Shown: piece after piece, positions 33,814 through 42,982 of the stretch
How positions within the stretch are numbered: position 1 is the stretch's first letter
Layout of the letters: the number at the start of each line of letters is the position of its first letter
DNA from: Rhodothermales bacterium
GTDB taxonomy: Bacteria > Bacteroidota > Rhodothermia > Rhodothermales > Bin80
DNA length: 64,000 bases
Reading direction: 5' to 3'
Assembly: GCA_022821385.1 (NCBI GenBank)
Contig: JAJEDR010000077.1
Coordinates: 62,001-126,000, forward strand
Made by a program: the position numbers and the translations under genes
The notes under the pieces: model-generated
Told to the model about the DNA's origin: nothing
Database searches by the model: none
Seen by the model: the letters and a program-made list of their open reading frames with translations, nothing else

Positions 33814-34080
33814 TTACTTACGCAGGCCCAACGCTTTGGTGATACTCCGATAGCGTTCAATGTCTTTGTCTATCAGATAATTGAGCATCCTGCGACGTTT
33901 CCCGACCAGTTTTAATAGGCCGCGTCGAGTTGCGTGATCTTTTTTGTGGTTCCTCAAATGTTGTGTCAGGTGGTTAATTCGGTGAGAAAAGACTGCAATC
34001 TGTACCTCAGCTCTACCTGTATCTTGGGAATTTTTGCCGAATTTCTCGGCTAAATGTTGAGTTTGCTCCTTTGTTATCAT
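33814..34080 (-). CDS. rpsO: 30S ribosomal protein S15
   Basis: An 88-residue ribosomal protein of normal length. The sequence begins [29 protein letters not shown] and contains the [25 protein letters not shown] signature; the ends and helix pattern are standard for S15. It binds the central domain of 16S rRNA early in small-subunit assembly. The one slightly unusual point is [21 protein letters not shown], which is within normal variation. It follows ribF by 102 bases and is followed by pnp. Confidence 0.98.
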   Translation of the reverse strand: MITKEQTQHLAEKFGKNSQDTGRAEVQIAVFSHRINHLTQHLRNHKKDHATRRGLLKLVGKRRRMLNYLIDKDIERYRSITKALGLRK

Positions 34081-34182
34081 TTAGTTTACAGTGACAAGTT
34101 GGTCTCGGGTTCGATATCGCTCCCGCAAAGTGACCATCACGCAAGACCAAGCCGCGATTTGCTTTTGGTCAGCCGAAGCGAA

Positions 34183-35139
34183 TCAGCCCGGTGGTACGGT
34201 ATGCCTGTGTGTCTGTTCCAAAACCTGTTTGCATATAATCTCATCCTCTCGCATCGCCGCCTGTAACATCGCCATTGATGGATAATATCGCTCCTCACGT
34301 ATGCGCTGTAAAAAGTGTACGGTCAATTCCTCACCGTAGATGCTGTCATTGAAGTCAAACAAATGCACTTCCAGGTGTACGCCTGTACTTTCTTTGACTG
34401 CCGGGCGTGTGCCTATACTCATCATGCCTCCTTTACGGGCATCGGATGTCTGAACACTAACGGCATAGATGCCGTGGGCAGGAACGACTTTCTGCGGATC
34501 TAGCAAAGCAAGGTTTGCTGTGGGATAGCCGAGCCCCTGACCACGGGCATCTCCACGAATAACAGTTCCCGTCAGACAATAGGGACGATCAAGAAATTGT
34601 GCAGCAAGTGAAACATCTCCTTTTTCCTGCAAGGCATGACGCACTTTTCTGGAGGATACAACTACACCGCCCTCTGTCTGAGGGCCGACAACGTTCACAT
34701 CAAACCCATACTGTTCTCCCATGGAGGCGAGCAACTCAATATTACCTTTGCGTCCCTTCCCGAACCTATGATCGTGCCCTACAACGACGGACTGTAAGCC
34801 TATACGTTTGACAAGCAACTCGGTGACAAACTCCTCTGCACTCATTTCCGAAAACTTCTCGGTAAACGGCAAGACAATCATCCGTCCAAGCCCCAGGCTC
34901 GCCAACACATCGGCGCGTTCTTCCACAGTCGTTAACCTTGGAAGCAGCTGGTTCAGTAGAACTTCGCGCGGATGCGGATCGAATGTGACTAGGGTACTTA
35001 ATCCATTTGAGTTATTGGCCCGCTGAATAATATCCGAGAGAATCACTCTGTGTCCTAGGTGCACACCGTCAAAGGTACCTACGGTCAGTACACTCTCGGG
35101 CCGACAGGTTAGCCCTTCCAGGCCTCGTTCAAATATCAT
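34183..35139 (-). CDS. ribF: Bifunctional riboflavin kinase/FAD synthetase
   Basis: A 318-residue enzyme that phosphorylates riboflavin to FMN and adenylates FMN to FAD. The N-terminal nucleotidyltransferase domain has VLTVGTFDGVHLGH, TFDPHPREVL, and VVGHDHRFGKGRKGN. The C-terminal kinase domain has the GQGLGYPTANLAL (metal/ATP-binding PTAN) motif, HGIYAV, and the terminal LTVHFLQRIREERYY segment with its catalytic Glu region. Length is normal. The ATG overlaps the truB stop by 4 bases, so the two are translationally coupled. Confidence 0.96.
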   Translation of the reverse strand: MIFERGLEGLTCRPESVLTVGTFDGVHLGHRVILSDIIQRANNSNGLSTLVTFDPHPREVLLNQLLPRLTTVEERADVLASLGLGRMIVLPFTEKFSEMSAEEFVTELLVKRIGLQSVVVGHDHRFGKGRKGNIELLASMGEQYGFDVNVVGPQTEGGVVVSSRKVRHALQEKGDVSLAAQFLDRPYCLTGTVIRGDARGQGLGYPTANLALLDPQKVVPAHGIYAVSVQTSDARKGGMMSIGTRPAVKESTGVHLEVHLFDFNDSIYGEELTVHFLQRIREERYYPSMAMLQAAMREDEIICKQVLEQTHRHTVPPG

Positions 35140-35810
35140 CTATTCTCCAATACAGATATCAGTTGCTGCATGTCCCATGCCTCCTGAACTTGATATGCTC
35201 CGATGGCAGTGCGTCGCAGCTTCGTGAGATGCGCCCCTACCCCCAAACTTTGACCGACATCGTGTGCTAACACCCGTATGTAGGTACCTTTGCCACATCG
35301 TACTCGGAATTGCACATCAGTCCCATCTACATTAAGCAAGTCAAAAGCAGATACCTTAACTGTATTCGGTTTACGCAGAACCGATTCTCCTCGCCGAGCT
35401 TTTTTGTAAAGCCGTTCTCCACCAACCTTGACAGCAGAATACATAGGAGGAATTTGTTCTATTGTTCCGGTATGAGCGACACAGGCCGACGCTATTTGCG
35501 GGGGCGTAACCATAGTAATATCTCTGCGCTCAATTACCTCGGTCTCTGCGTCCATTGAGGGAGTTACCTCTCCCAAGCGCATTGTACCATAATAAACCTT
35601 CGGAAGGGCAAGAAAGGCTTGCTGTGTCTTGGTTGCCTTGCCAAATAACAGGATCAACAGCCCGGTGGCCAGTGGATCAAGTGTACCTGCGTGTCCAATT
35701 TTGACAGACTTAGGAAAGTACCGTTTAAGGCGCCTTATTATGTCGTAGGATGTCCAACCCTCAGGTTTGTCTATAAGAAATGCTGAGCCTGGAATATCCC
35801 CCAATACCAT
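35136..35810 (-). CDS. truB: tRNA pseudouridine-55 synthase
   Basis: A 224-residue enzyme from ATG 35810 (MVLGDIPGSAFLIDKPEGWTS). The frame is open from a TTG at 35867 but the extra 19 residues do not match the family. The catalytic Asp is in KIGHAGTLDPLATGLL, followed by PPMYSAVKVGGERLYKKARRGE and the CGKGTYIRVLAHDVGQSLG motif. It isomerises U55 in the T-loop of tRNAs. It overlaps ribF by 4 bases. In many genomes truB follows rbfA directly; here a lipoprotein gene with about 300 bases of flanking DNA on each side stands between them. Confidence 0.95.
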   Translation of the reverse strand: MVLGDIPGSAFLIDKPEGWTSYDIIRRLKRYFPKSVKIGHAGTLDPLATGLLILLFGKATKTQQAFLALPKVYYGTMRLGEVTPSMDAETEVIERRDITMVTPPQIASACVAHTGTIEQIPPMYSAVKVGGERLYKKARRGESVLRKPNTVKVSAFDLLNVDGTDVQFRVRCGKGTYIRVLAHDVGQSLGVGAHLTKLRRTAIGAYQVQEAWDMQQLISVLENR

Positions 35811-36176
35811 TCCAGCGGAATAAACGGGTACGTCTAGTACAGTCTCTGATCCGTGAAGCTGTCCCAAAATCCCGTCAATTTGTTCTTCTTAGATTGTCAG
35901 CATTCTCTACATGCCCAACACCAGCCATAGGAGATACCTTACCGCAAAACAACTGCACTAACGTGGACAATTGAGATGTGTTACAATGCTGGCGAATACA
36001 CGATTTTACGAGGATCTGCCAAGATAGTGACGTAAACTGCCCAATGCCTGTCATGTATGGCGTGACGTGCGTTTCAATTGGCCCACTCCAACACCCTTCC
36101 CATATCTCTTGGCCTGATACAGGGATTCGCATGACTCCTCCTAACAGCTTCCGATACCTTTAATCAGTTCGATGAA
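35811..36176. other. Gap before truB with a possible small ORF
   Basis: A 366-base gap between the lipoprotein gene and truB (both minus). It contains one minus-strand ORF of 85 codons (35875-36132) preceded by a strong Shine-Dalgarno-like GGAGGAG two bases before its ATG at 36132. The putative peptide has several Cys and no motif I recognise, and it looks unlike a conserved protein. No hairpin terminator or RNA gene was seen. The truB promoter may lie here. Confidence 0.3.
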
Positions 36177-37361
36177 TTAGCGGCTCCAATCAATTTCGCC
36201 AAGATCGTACCAATCAATTGCCCGCTCGGCAATATCGTCCTTATCGGGTGCGCGTTCCACAAGAGTCACAAGAGTTGATTCGAAAATATCAAAACCCATG
36301 AGCCGATCTTTGACGCGCACTGCGCCAACATATGTAGTGTCAGTCCAAATATCAAAGTAGGAGAAGGCGTCACGGTCACGAGTAGTAGCCACCCACAGAC
36401 GGTTCTGACTATCAAAGCTGAATGTACTCGGCTTGAGAAGCCATTCCTTGGGTTTTGCTAGAAACTCTGCTGCAATGGCGTCCTCCTCCGACTCAGTAAT
36501 CGGTCCTGCAAGAGAGCGGAGAGAAAGCATAACATCCATATGAGCGGCAAGGTCGCGTTCATTGGGCAGGGCTTCAACGTAGCTGGGAGACACGACCACG
36601 GTAGCGGTTGGAGCATCCTTGTGAGAAAAGAATGCCAATTCATACTCGCAGACCTGAAATACAAGTCCCCCGCCTGGCGTTGAGACACCCACCGCCGGAT
36701 TAAAACAATTACGATCCACAGCATCGCCTAGGTCCGTGCGCTTCCACAGAACTTCGCCGGAAGATACATCAACTTCCATAGGAACATAGCTAGGCAGGAA
36801 TTCTGTCTCAAAATCCGGCATTACCAATTCAAATCCGTACAAACGATCATCACGAAGTGAGGTGGGAGAGAAACTTTGCGGCAAACGTGTCTCCGACACA
36901 AGCGTGCCATTCGGACTGAAGAACGTCAGACGATCTTCCCCAATATCCATAGCCACTACATGACCATCACGACCGCGCCCAATGCCGGGAGGAGCTGCGA
37001 ATTCCCCAGGCCCTCTACCTTCGCCCCCAATTACGGTTGTATTGCCATTAACCCTATCCACACAATGAATGTGAAACTCATAGGAGTTAATTACGCACGC
37101 AACCTCTTCAGATAAGATTGACACATCGTTTGAGGTGCTGATCGGAGCACCATGAGAGGCGTCGGGAGAAAGTGCTATGGTCTCAGATAAATCAGACCGC
37201 TCAGATGTGCATCCCGACAAACAAAGCAAGGCAACCACAGGTGCATACGACAACAAGACAACTCTCAACGTGACCGACTTAATTTGGGAGTTAAGCCCCC
37301 AACTGTACGAGCCTCTTGACGGATCATTTTTTGAGGTTGAATTCAAGTAGCTTGCCTGCAT
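36177..37361 (-). CDS. Lipoprotein with 6-bladed beta-propeller fold (hypothetical)
   Basis: A 394-residue protein. A lipobox (CLSGC near residue 51) follows the hydrophobic stretch VVLLSYAPVVALLCL; the ~30 residues before it are polar, so the true start may be an in-frame TTG nearer the signal. The ORF start at 37361 is kept for lack of a better Met. The mature part resembles NHL-like/6-bladed beta-propeller lipoproteins common in Rhodothermota and Gemmatimonadota: GGEGRGPGEFAAPPGIGRG followed by strands such as VVAMDIGEDRLTFFSPNGTLV. These are secreted proteins without known activity. It interrupts the rbfA-truB succession, with about 300-base gaps on both sides, suggesting a separate transcription unit inserted there. 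Confidence 0.75.
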   Translation of the reverse strand: MQASYLNSTSKNDPSRGSYSWGLNSQIKSVTLRVVLLSYAPVVALLCLSGCTSERSDLSETIALSPDASHGAPISTSNDVSILSEEVACVINSYEFHIHCVDRVNGNTTVIGGEGRGPGEFAAPPGIGRGRDGHVVAMDIGEDRLTFFSPNGTLVSETRLPQSFSPTSLRDDRLYGFELVMPDFETEFLPSYVPMEVDVSSGEVLWKRTDLGDAVDRNCFNPAVGVSTPGGGLVFQVCEYELAFFSHKDAPTATVVVSPSYVEALPNERDLAAHMDVMLSLRSLAGPITESEEDAIAAEFLAKPKEWLLKPSTFSFDSQNRLWVATTRDRDAFSYFDIWTDTTYVGAVRVKDRLMGFDIFESTLVTLVERAPDKDDIAERAIDWYDLGEIDWSR

Positions 37362-37660
37362 GATTTGGGGAGTGTTATTGAATTTCGCGGGGCAACAATT
37401 TAGGGGTTTCGCAAGAGACTTTTACGAATGTATTTTCTACGGTCCTTGATTGATGACTCTATCCACGGAAAAAAGGCTATTACTGCGATCCAATCTCTGA
37501 ATTTCAATCTGATTGATAGCTGATGTCAACCATAAAGCGTTGCATTAACAGAGTATTGTATAGGCACAACGCGACATCACCGCAACAAGCCCCGAGTCCA
37601 GCGTTATATCAAACCTAATGATTACGCTAACCTGACCAAGACCCGACTCCTTAAGCAGCG
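37362..37660. other. Gap between the lipoprotein gene and rbfA
   Basis: About 300 bases, AT-richer than the genes around it. I see no ORF, RNA gene or clear terminator. It should hold the end of the infB-rbfA transcript and the promoter of the lipoprotein gene. Confidence 0.35.
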
Positions 37661-38017
37661 CTATTTATTGCTTTGCTGCTCCTTTATCCGATCAAAAAGT
37701 AGATCTATTTTGCGAGCCGCTTCCTGTGAGTTATCCAGAGAAAATCGGATACTAGGAACAGCACGCATCTGATGTCGGATACGTTGCGCAAGAAGTTTGC
37801 GAATTGTAGATGAATGCCCTACCAAGGTGTCAAATATATTTTGACGCTCCTCCGCTGAGTCCACCAAAATGCTGATGTCAACGTGCGCTATTGACAAATC
37901 GCGTGTGACACGGGCCCCTATCACCGTCACCATGGATTTATCGGGGAATTCGTGCGCGAGGATGCCAGCAATCTCGCGATGCATCAATTTGGCCACGCGC
38001 TGTGTTCGCACGCTCAT
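37661..38017 (-). CDS. rbfA: Ribosome-binding factor A
   Basis: A 118-residue KH-like protein that assists late 16S rRNA maturation. The start MSVRTQRVAKLMHREIAGILAHE and the later VTRDLSIAHVDISIL segment match RbfA, as does the helix LLAQRIRHQMRAVPSIRFSLDNS. Length is normal. It lies 8 bases after the infB stop, with infB, nusA and rimP upstream in the classical order. Confidence 0.95.
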   Translation of the reverse strand: MSVRTQRVAKLMHREIAGILAHEFPDKSMVTVIGARVTRDLSIAHVDISILVDSAEERQNIFDTLVGHSSTIRKLLAQRIRHQMRAVPSIRFSLDNSQEAARKIDLLFDRIKEQQSNK

Positions 38018-38025
38018 ATTTTCGG

Positions 38026-40965
38026 CTACAAGTCAAGCGTACGCTTAGTCTGGACCATTTCGAAGGCCTCAATCTGGTCACCAACTTTGATATCGTTGTA
38101 GTTCTCGACGCCAATCCCGCACTCATATCCGGAAACCACCTCACGGACATCATCCTTAAAACGACGAAGCGACGCGAGCCGCCCTTCGTAGATAACCACG
38201 CCTTCTCGTAGAAGATGGACGGTGTCACTGCGACGGATACGTCCTTCGGATATATAGCAACCGGCTACAGTCCCGGCTTTGGGTACCTTGAAGATGTCAC
38301 GTACTTCCGCCACGCCGGTGATTTTTTCAGTTTCCTCCGGCGTCAACAAGCCCTCCAGTGCATCCCGAATGTCTTCTATGGCATCGTAGATGATGGAGTA
38401 GGTGTGGATATCAATCTCTTCGCGCTCCGATGCTATACGCGCGCCTGATGTCGGACGCACCTGGAATCCAATGATCACCGCATCAGATGCCGAGGCCAAC
38501 ATAACATCGCTTTCGGTAATTGCACCTACTCCCGCGTGTATGATGCTGACGGCCACTTCATCAGTTGACAGCTTATGGAGTGAATCACTGATGGCCTCAA
38601 CGGAACCTCCAACATCGGCTTTAATAATGAGATTAAGCTCGCTAAAATCTCCCAGCGCCATCCTGCGCCCGATGTCTTCAAGCCGCACGTGCTTGAACTG
38701 ACGCATTTTCTGTTCGCGCCATATTTGTTGACGTCTCTGCGAAATGTCACGTGCTTCTGACTCATTCTCCACTCCAGCCAATCGGTCGCCAACCATTGGT
38801 TGTCCAGGCAATCCCAACACCAGAGCCGGTTCGCTTGGACCGGCAGCCTTTATGCGATTATCACGCTCGTCAAACATGGCACGGACCCGCCCACCGTAAA
38901 TGCCTGCTACAAACGGGTCTCCTACCCTAAGCGTACCATTCTGGACAAGAACCGTAGCAATATTACCGCGCCCACGATCCAGTCTGCTCTCAATTACAAT
39001 ACCTTGGGCGGAACGTAGGACATTGCCTTTCAGCTCCAGGATGTCTGCTTCCAGAAGCACCTTTTCCAAGAGATCCTCAATGCCTTCGCCCGTTTTTGCT
39101 GAGACAAATGCACACTGTACCTTTCCACCGTATTGTTCAACCAGAACCCCGTAATCCGCGAGCTCTTTCATGACCCGCTGCACATCGGCCTGCTCCAGGT
39201 CAATCTTGTTGACTGCAACGATCAGGGCAACACCGGCGGCCTTCGCGTGATTGATCGCCTCAATAGTCTGAGGCATGACGGAATCGTTAGCCGCTACAAC
39301 CAAGATGACTACATCGGTGACCTTTGCACCACGAGCACGCATTGCGGTGAATGCTTCGTGGCCCGGCGTGTCCAGGAAGGTTACCATACGATCATCGTCG
39401 AGTCTGACCTTATAGGCACCTATATGCTGCGTGATTCCTCCAGACTCGCCTGCGACAACACTTGCGTTACGGATGTAATCAAGCAATGAGGTCTTCCCAT
39501 GATCCACGTGCCCCATCACGGTTACCACAGGGGCTCTAGGACTCAAATCTTCTGGTTCATCCTCCGCCTCGTCAATATCATCCTCTCCAAACTCGGTAAT
39601 GAATTCCACCTTGCAGTCGAACTCATCGGCTACATAGGCTATGGTATCCGCATCCAGTCTCTGATTAATGGAAACCATCATGCCAGAACTCAGCAGCATA
39701 CTGATGATTTCCGTAACAGGGACTCCCATCAGATCTGCAAGTTCGCCGGTTGACACAAATTCGGTGACGCGAATCTCGTGCTCCCTCTGCTCCTGCTCAA
39801 TCTGTACATTAAGACGTTTTTCCGCCCGTTCCTGGCGACGAGCTCTCCGCCTCCGTTGGCGCACCCGCGCTGTGCCTTGCTCTAACGAGCGGAGCGTCTC
39901 CTGAACTGACTGTCCAACCTCAGCTGAATCTACCTTGCTCTTACGTTTGCGCTTACGCTTTTTAGGTTTGCTGGCCGCCGGCTTGTCTGCTGTTTTTTTA
40001 GTTGTTTCTGCAGGGCTAGGTGCAGCCGCGACAGACTTCTTACGTTTGCGTTTCTTCCGTTTGGTACGGGGAGGCTTGGTCTCCTTGACCTTCTCGAGAT
40101 CTATTTTGCCAATGATCTTCGTGCCTTGCAACTTGTACCTGTCGGCCACAATAACATCCTCCGCTTCATCGTGAGGCTCGGTCTTTTCGGGTTCAGTTAC
40201 TTCCAGGGTAGCCTCCGTCGCTTCAGTCGTCTCGGTTAGTACGGGAGTTTCTTCTTCACTGATCTCGGGCTTGATTTCTTCCTCAGGCTGTACATCAACC
40301 ACTTCTTCGTTGACTTCAGGAAGCACGTCCGGCTTTTCGGCCACGGTGACTTCACGAACCTCCTCCTGAACCTCGGATTCTTCTGGATCGACAGGTATTT
40401 CTTCCTCTTGCACGTCTACTGCCCCTTCCTGTATAGTTGACTCCTCCTCTACATCCAATGCCGTTCTCTCAGCCTCAGGTTTTTCGACTACAACAGTTTC
40501 TGGCACATCGTCTGAAGTAGTCAATTCGTCCTGTAATTCCTCCTCTGGAGACACAGCTTGCTCCGCTTCGTCTACAGGAGCTGGTTCAAATTCATCGACG
40601 GGGGCGTCCTCAACGGTCGACTCGGGCTCATCTTGTTTCGGCTGTGCCACCGTTGGAACTGTTTTTTGCGCACTGCTGGGTGCCGAGTCCCCACTTGATG
40701 CAGCCAACTCTGCCTCACGTATAGCACGCAGCTCCTCTACACGAGCACGCATTTCGCGGTCTTCCGCAAAATTATCTAGAAGATCCAGGTAGGCATCTTG
40801 ATCGGTGATAGCCGCATTAATACCATTTCCCTTTAGCGCACTTGCATACCCTCGCTCAGTCAGGTGACCGACAATAGTGTCCGTAGTCAGGTTAAGCTCC
40901 TTAACTACTTTATGTAGTCGGACCTTTTTGAACTTCTTCGGTTTTTTGGTGGCGGTAGTCGCCAT
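38026..40965 (-). CDS. infB: Translation initiation factor IF-2
   Basis: A 979-residue GTPase that recruits fMet-tRNA to the 30S subunit. The first ~75 residues form the IF2 N-terminal domain ([21 protein letters not shown]). Residues ~80-290 are an acidic low-complexity region rich in Glu, Val and Pro, and residues ~300-400 are strongly basic ([10 protein letters not shown]). The G domain begins at about residue 485 with [11 protein letters not shown], then [16 protein letters not shown] and [10 protein letters not shown]. Domains II, III and the C-terminal fMet-binding C2 ([20 protein letters not shown]-like) are complete. The N-terminal expansion is longer than in many bacteria. The gene lies 41 bases after nusA and 8 bases before rbfA. 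Confidence 0.97.
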   Translation of the reverse strand: MATTATKKPKKFKKVRLHKVVKELNLTTDTIVGHLTERGYASALKGNGINAAITDQDAYLDLLDNFAEDREMRARVEELRAIREAELAASSGDSAPSSAQKTVPTVAQPKQDEPESTVEDAPVDEFEPAPVDEAEQAVSPEEELQDELTTSDDVPETVVVEKPEAERTALDVEEESTIQEGAVDVQEEEIPVDPEESEVQEEVREVTVAEKPDVLPEVNEEVVDVQPEEEIKPEISEEETPVLTETTEATEATLEVTEPEKTEPHDEAEDVIVADRYKLQGTKIIGKIDLEKVKETKPPRTKRKKRKRKKSVAAAPSPAETTKKTADKPAASKPKKRKRKRKSKVDSAEVGQSVQETLRSLEQGTARVRQRRRRARRQERAEKRLNVQIEQEQREHEIRVTEFVSTGELADLMGVPVTEIISMLLSSGMMVSINQRLDADTIAYVADEFDCKVEFITEFGEDDIDEAEDEPEDLSPRAPVVTVMGHVDHGKTSLLDYIRNASVVAGESGGITQHIGAYKVRLDDDRMVTFLDTPGHEAFTAMRARGAKVTDVVILVVAANDSVMPQTIEAINHAKAAGVALIVAVNKIDLEQADVQRVMKELADYGVLVEQYGGKVQCAFVSAKTGEGIEDLLEKVLLEADILELKGNVLRSAQGIVIESRLDRGRGNIATVLVQNGTLRVGDPFVAGIYGGRVRAMFDERDNRIKAAGPSEPALVLGLPGQPMVGDRLAGVENESEARDISQRRQQIWREQKMRQFKHVRLEDIGRRMALGDFSELNLIIKADVGGSVEAISDSLHKLSTDEVAVSIIHAGVGAITESDVMLASASDAVIIGFQVRPTSGARIASEREEIDIHTYSIIYDAIEDIRDALEGLLTPEETEKITGVAEVRDIFKVPKAGTVAGCYISEGRIRRSDTVHLLREGVVIYEGRLASLRRFKDDVREVVSGYECGIGVENYNDIKVGDQIEAFEMVQTKRTLDL

Positions 40966-41006
40966 GTGCGCTGTCTGAGTCGGTTTCTTATACTAACACA
41001 ATACGA

Positions 41007-42287
41007 TTAAAACTCAAATTCTTCTTCCAACTCCTCCCCTTCCTCGTCATCAAACTCCGACTTAATAGCTTCCATGACACGCGTAGCTACTTCAACATCA
41101 AGTTGACTCCTACGAACGAGCTCTTCAACGGAAAGCTGGAGCACTGCCTTGGCGGAATCACATCCAATGCTTCGTAATCGCTGGATGATTTCGTCATCAA
41201 ATTCATCGGAGAATTCTTCGATTTCTACATCCTCTTCATCCGCCGGTATCTCCCGGAAAATATCCAACTCAATACCTGTCATGCGTGATGCAAGGCGAAC
41301 ATTGATCGCCCCCTTGCCAATGGCCTGGCTGACCTCGTCTGCCTTAACGACTACCTTGGCCGTGGGTGGATCCAGTGAATCGTTGATCTTTACCTCGATC
41401 GGATTTGACGGGGAAAGCGTTCGCTTGATCAAGGTGTATGGATCATCTGTCCATTCCATTACATCAATATTCTCATTGCTGAGTTCACGCACGACGGCAT
41501 GTATGCGATTGCCTTTGAGCCCCACGCAGGCACCGACAGGATCTATGCGCTCATCATAGCTGATAACGGCCACTTTGGCCCGGTCTCCCGGCTCACGCAC
41601 AACCGCCCTAATCTCGACAATACCTTCGTCAATCTCCGGCACTTCAAGCTCAAATAGACGCTCCATAAGCTGAGGCGCGGCGCGACTAATGATCACTTGT
41701 GGATTGCTGCCTGCATCTCGGCGCACCTCTTTGACAACTGCCCGCAGCATATCTCCTTTGCGATAGCGGTCACGCGGGATCTGCTCCTCCCGAGGCATAA
41801 TTAATTCGACCCTGTTATGCAGGACGAGTACTTCCCTGCGTCGCACCTGATAAATTTCACCCACCACTAACTCACCTACAAGGTCAGAATATTCCGCGAA
41901 AATATTCTGTTTCTCTATATCCCTGATCCGGTTGCGAAAAGTATACCGGGCCGTCTGTACTGCACGACGGCCAAATTCTGAAATAGATACTTCTTCTGCA
42001 ACTTCATCTTCCACCTCAAAGTCATCTTCAATCTTGAGCGCGTCCTTGAGCTCAATCTGTGTAACCGGGTCGGACAGGTCATAGTCTTCTACAACTTCCC
42101 GAATATGCAAAACCTGAACATCCCCATAATCCGGATTCAGAATAATCTCGAAGGCTTCGTCTGAACCGAATCGAATCCGGATCATCGATCTGATTACATC
42201 TTCCACGATCAATTGAAGTGTATCCCGATCTATATCCTTCTCGCGAGCAATCTCGGCGAATGACGAAACAAGATCTCTACTTTGCAT
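41007..42287 (-). CDS. nusA: Transcription termination/antitermination factor NusA
   Basis: A 426-residue RNA polymerase-associated factor. The N-terminal domain (MQSRDLVSSFAEIAREKDIDRDTL) is followed by an S1 domain (ELVVGEIYQVRRREVLVLHNRVELIMPREEQIPRDRY) and two KH domains (VGACVGLKGNRIHAVVRELSNENIDV and KADEVSQAIGKGAINVRLASRMTG). The C-terminal ~80 residues are acidic, ending in EEEFEF, rather than having the two extra repeats of Escherichia coli NusA. It modulates pausing, termination and antitermination, and lies 21 bases after rimP. Confidence 0.97.
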   Translation of the reverse strand: MQSRDLVSSFAEIAREKDIDRDTLQLIVEDVIRSMIRIRFGSDEAFEIILNPDYGDVQVLHIREVVEDYDLSDPVTQIELKDALKIEDDFEVEDEVAEEVSISEFGRRAVQTARYTFRNRIRDIEKQNIFAEYSDLVGELVVGEIYQVRRREVLVLHNRVELIMPREEQIPRDRYRKGDMLRAVVKEVRRDAGSNPQVIISRAAPQLMERLFELEVPEIDEGIVEIRAVVREPGDRAKVAVISYDERIDPVGACVGLKGNRIHAVVRELSNENIDVMEWTDDPYTLIKRTLSPSNPIEVKINDSLDPPTAKVVVKADEVSQAIGKGAINVRLASRMTGIELDIFREIPADEEDVEIEEFSDEFDDEIIQRLRSIGCDSAKAVLQLSVEELVRRSQLDVEVATRVMEAIKSEFDDEEGEELEEEFEF

Positions 42288-42308
42288 TTCAGTTACCTAA
42301 TGTTATGT

Positions 42309-42779
42309 CTACCAAGGCAATTGTACCTTGGCCCACTGGATATCACTGTGCGGAATTTCTGCGGACTGGGTTCCGTTCTGAATCTGAATGTATGACTCCT
42401 CTACCGCCACCAGTTCCCCACAGGTTTCTGTAAAAGCATCGTTCTCTTTGCGATAGTGAACGCGCAGCTTACGCCCGAGATGTTTTCGGTACTGCCGGGG
42501 GAGGCGTAAAGGGCGCTTTGCCCCCGGGGTAGATACATTAAGCGTGTAACGCCCCGGCATAATCTCTTCTGTATCTAGGTTAAAGCCGATCTCCCGGCTC
42601 AATTCAGCAAGCTGATTAACACCAAGCGCATCGTCACTTTCAACAAAAATGTCAATTACATGAGAGCCTTGCGTGCCGCGCACGGAAAATTCAACCAGAA
42701 AGATTGGACCTCCTTTCAGCATATTTTCAACGAGCATGCAAACACGCTCTTCAAGTGCAACAGTACTCATAATTGCCAT
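42309..42779 (-). CDS. rimP: Ribosome maturation factor RimP
   Basis: A 156-residue protein needed for 30S maturation. The N-terminal alpha/beta domain contains VIDIFVESDDALGVNQLAELSREI, then the family motif LNVSTPGAKRPLRLPRQYRKHLGRKLRV (the usual SPGxxRPL becomes STPGAKRPL), and an Sm-like C-terminal domain. The start is ATG 42779; a second Met lies three codons later. It opens the rimP-nusA-infB-rbfA unit. Its start is 9 bases after the T-run of a terminator-like hairpin, suggesting control in the leader. Confidence 0.93.
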   Translation of the reverse strand: MAIMSTVALEERVCMLVENMLKGGPIFLVEFSVRGTQGSHVIDIFVESDDALGVNQLAELSREIGFNLDTEEIMPGRYTLNVSTPGAKRPLRLPRQYRKHLGRKLRVHYRKENDAFTETCGELVAVEESYIQIQNGTQSAEIPHSDIQWAKVQLPW

Positions 42780-42784
42780 ATGTC

Positions 42785-42809
42785 AAAAACGCCCAGTCTC
42801 GACGGGCGT
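42785..42809 (-). terminator. Terminator-like hairpin directly before rimP (possible attenuator)
   Basis: On the minus strand ACGCCC (42804-42809) and GGGCGT (42789-42794) form a perfect 6-base stem with a 9-base loop and run straight into TTTTG, ending six bases before the rimP ATG. If transcription of the rimP-nusA-infB unit starts upstream of it, it could act as an attenuator for that unit; it could also be a second terminator for nadB. Confidence 0.55.
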
Positions 42810-42839
42810 GACGGGCGCAGCTCACAACGTCAATACAAC

Positions 42840-42867
42840 AAAAAAGGGCGCCCGCAACCGAGCTCCC
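42840..42867 (-). terminator. Probable intrinsic terminator after nadB
   Basis: On the minus strand GGGAGC (42862-42867) pairs with GCGCCC (42846-42851) with one A-G mismatch and a 10-base loop, followed by six T residues at 42840-42845. It lies about 115 bases after the nadB stop and should end the prfB-nadB transcript. Confidence 0.6.
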
Positions 42868-42982
42868 ATCTGCCGCCAAACGATCATCACCAGAGACTGT
42901 ACAAGGGTTCAGCACCCGGATGCGCGACCGTAGCGTGGATAGTTACTGTCTTGGGTGTCTAGTGTTCCATTCTCAGTTAATT

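Noticed and set aside
34081-34182. Possible tRNA or S15-binding leader between ribF and rpsO
   Set aside because: A GGGTTCGATATC stretch recalls a T-arm, but no cloverleaf can be made, and the S15-binding leader cannot be recognised without alignment.
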